This document shows positions 4,673 to 5,157 of a DNA stretch of 5,157 nt, in pieces (within the stretch, counting starts at the first letter, position 1; each line of letters starts with the position of its first letter). The notes under the pieces are model-generated. The model searched no databases. It saw only the letters and a list, made by a program, of their open reading frames with translations, and was not told the DNA's origin. The stretch lies in assembly GCA_035294565.1 (NCBI GenBank), contig DATGKR010000036.1:1-5157 (forward strand), read 5' to 3'. This stretch comes from DATGKR01 sp035294565 (GTDB lineage: Bacteria > Actinomycetota > Acidimicrobiia > Acidimicrobiales > Palsa-688). The position numbers and the translations under genes were made by a program.

Positions 4673-5157
4673 ATGCCGCCGGCCCTCGTCCTGCCCCCGC
4701 CGGGTGAGCTGGCCGGAGACAGCGTAGGGCGCGCAGCAGCATCGTTGGTCGCCGCGGTCCTTTCCACATTGCATGAAGGAGGGCCCTTTGACGAGAAGCT
4801 CGTCGACGCGGCCGAAGAGTTCTCCCTCACAACGGGCACGCCGCTGGATGCGATCGCCTATATATCCCGGCTTCGCCGGCATCTCCTGCGTCTCGAGTCA
4901 GTTCCGCGGGAGCTCACAGACGACGTCATCGACGCGGTTCTGCACGCCGTAGTGGCACGGAGCCTCGCCGAGCTGCAGGATCAGGCCCTCACCGACCCTC
5001 TGACGGGGCTGGGGAACCGGCGTGCGCTCGACCGCGACTTCGAGGCGGAGTCGGCCAGGGCCGCCCGTACCGAGCGACCACTCACCGTGATGGTCATCGA
5101 CGTGGACGGACTGAAGCAGCTGAACGACAGCCGAGGCCACGCTGCCGGCGACGAGAT
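4673..5157 (+). CDS. GGDEF-domain protein, probable diguanylate cyclase (C-terminus beyond window)
   Basis: The first 161 residues of a protein still open at the right edge. Residues 1-104 form a soluble, mostly helical region with no membrane segment or recognised sensor domain; it is acidic and rich in Ala and Leu. The GGDEF domain then begins with DPLTGLGNRRALD (108-120), followed by VMVIDVDGLKQLND (139-152) and GHAAGDE (155-161). Asp143 (metal), Asn151 and Asp160 (guanine contacts) match PleD Asp327, Asn335 and Asp344. The catalytic GG(D/E)EF motif itself lies beyond the window, so activity (2 GTP to c-di-GMP) is inferred from an intact first half. ATG 4673 is chosen because GAAGG (4661-4665) lies 7 bases upstream; an in-frame ATG at 4646 lacks a ribosome site. 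The frame is closed by TAG at 4589. Divergent from the cupin gene. Confidence 0.92.
   Translation, partial: MPPALVLPPPGELAGDSVGRAAASLVAAVLSTLHEGGPFDEKLVDAAEEFSLTTGTPLDAIAYISRLRRHLLRLESVPRELTDDVIDAVLHAVVARSLAELQDQALTDPLTGLGNRRALDRDFEAESARAARTERPLTVMVIDVDGLKQLNDSRGHAAGDE

Noticed and set aside
4332..4769. A 145-codon minus-strand frame over the cupin start and the GGDEF start
   Set aside because: Overlaps two supported genes. Its composition is Arg/Pro/Ala-rich with no motif.

Overview
The window is GC-rich throughout (roughly two thirds G+C by eye). Its genes favour GTG starts, 4-base stop/start overlaps and one likely leaderless mRNA, and it encodes a 151-residue Ddn-type F420H2-dependent oxidoreductase homologue. 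Together these suggest the chromosome of an actinomycete in the broad sense. Nothing in the sequence fixes the genus, and I see no rRNA, tRNA, CRISPR array, transposase or phage gene.

Layout, left to right. (1) Positions 1-1441, minus strand: a tight three-gene operon read right to left, class II aldolase/adducin-family protein, carboxymuconolactone decarboxylase (CMD)-family protein, then a class I SAM-dependent methyltransferase that runs off the left edge. Both junctions are GTGA overlaps, so translation is probably coupled. (2) Positions 1442-1638: a divergent intergenic region with an AT-rich promoter candidate for the aldolase operon, a nested inverted repeat (1517-1564), and a -10-like box that would place a transcription start on the first codon of the next gene. 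(3) 1639-2424, plus: a complete metallo-beta-lactamase-fold hydrolase with all zinc ligands. (4) 2483-3304, minus and convergent: a divergent member of the prolipoprotein diacylglyceryl transferase (Lgt) family that lacks part of the usual signature. (5) 3305-3446: three successive GC-rich hairpins, one a good terminator candidate. (6) 3447-3902 and 3998-4387, both minus: the Ddn-like F420 oxidoreductase and a single-domain cupin, possibly cotranscribed with cupin first. (7) 4388-4672: a divergent regulatory region with two adjacent inverted repeats followed by a sigma-70-like promoter. (8) 4673 to the right edge, plus: the first 161 residues of a GGDEF-domain protein (probable diguanylate cyclase), cut just before its GG(D/E)EF motif.

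The aldolase-CMD-methyltransferase set looks like a small catabolic or detoxifying unit acting on an oxygenated small molecule, but no substrate can be named from sequence. The other genes are mostly single-function enzymes with no obvious shared pathway. I do not see a convincing new multi-gene system. The observations most worth checking are the nested inverted repeat at 1517-1564, the signature-poor Lgt homologue, and the structured leader ahead of the GGDEF gene.
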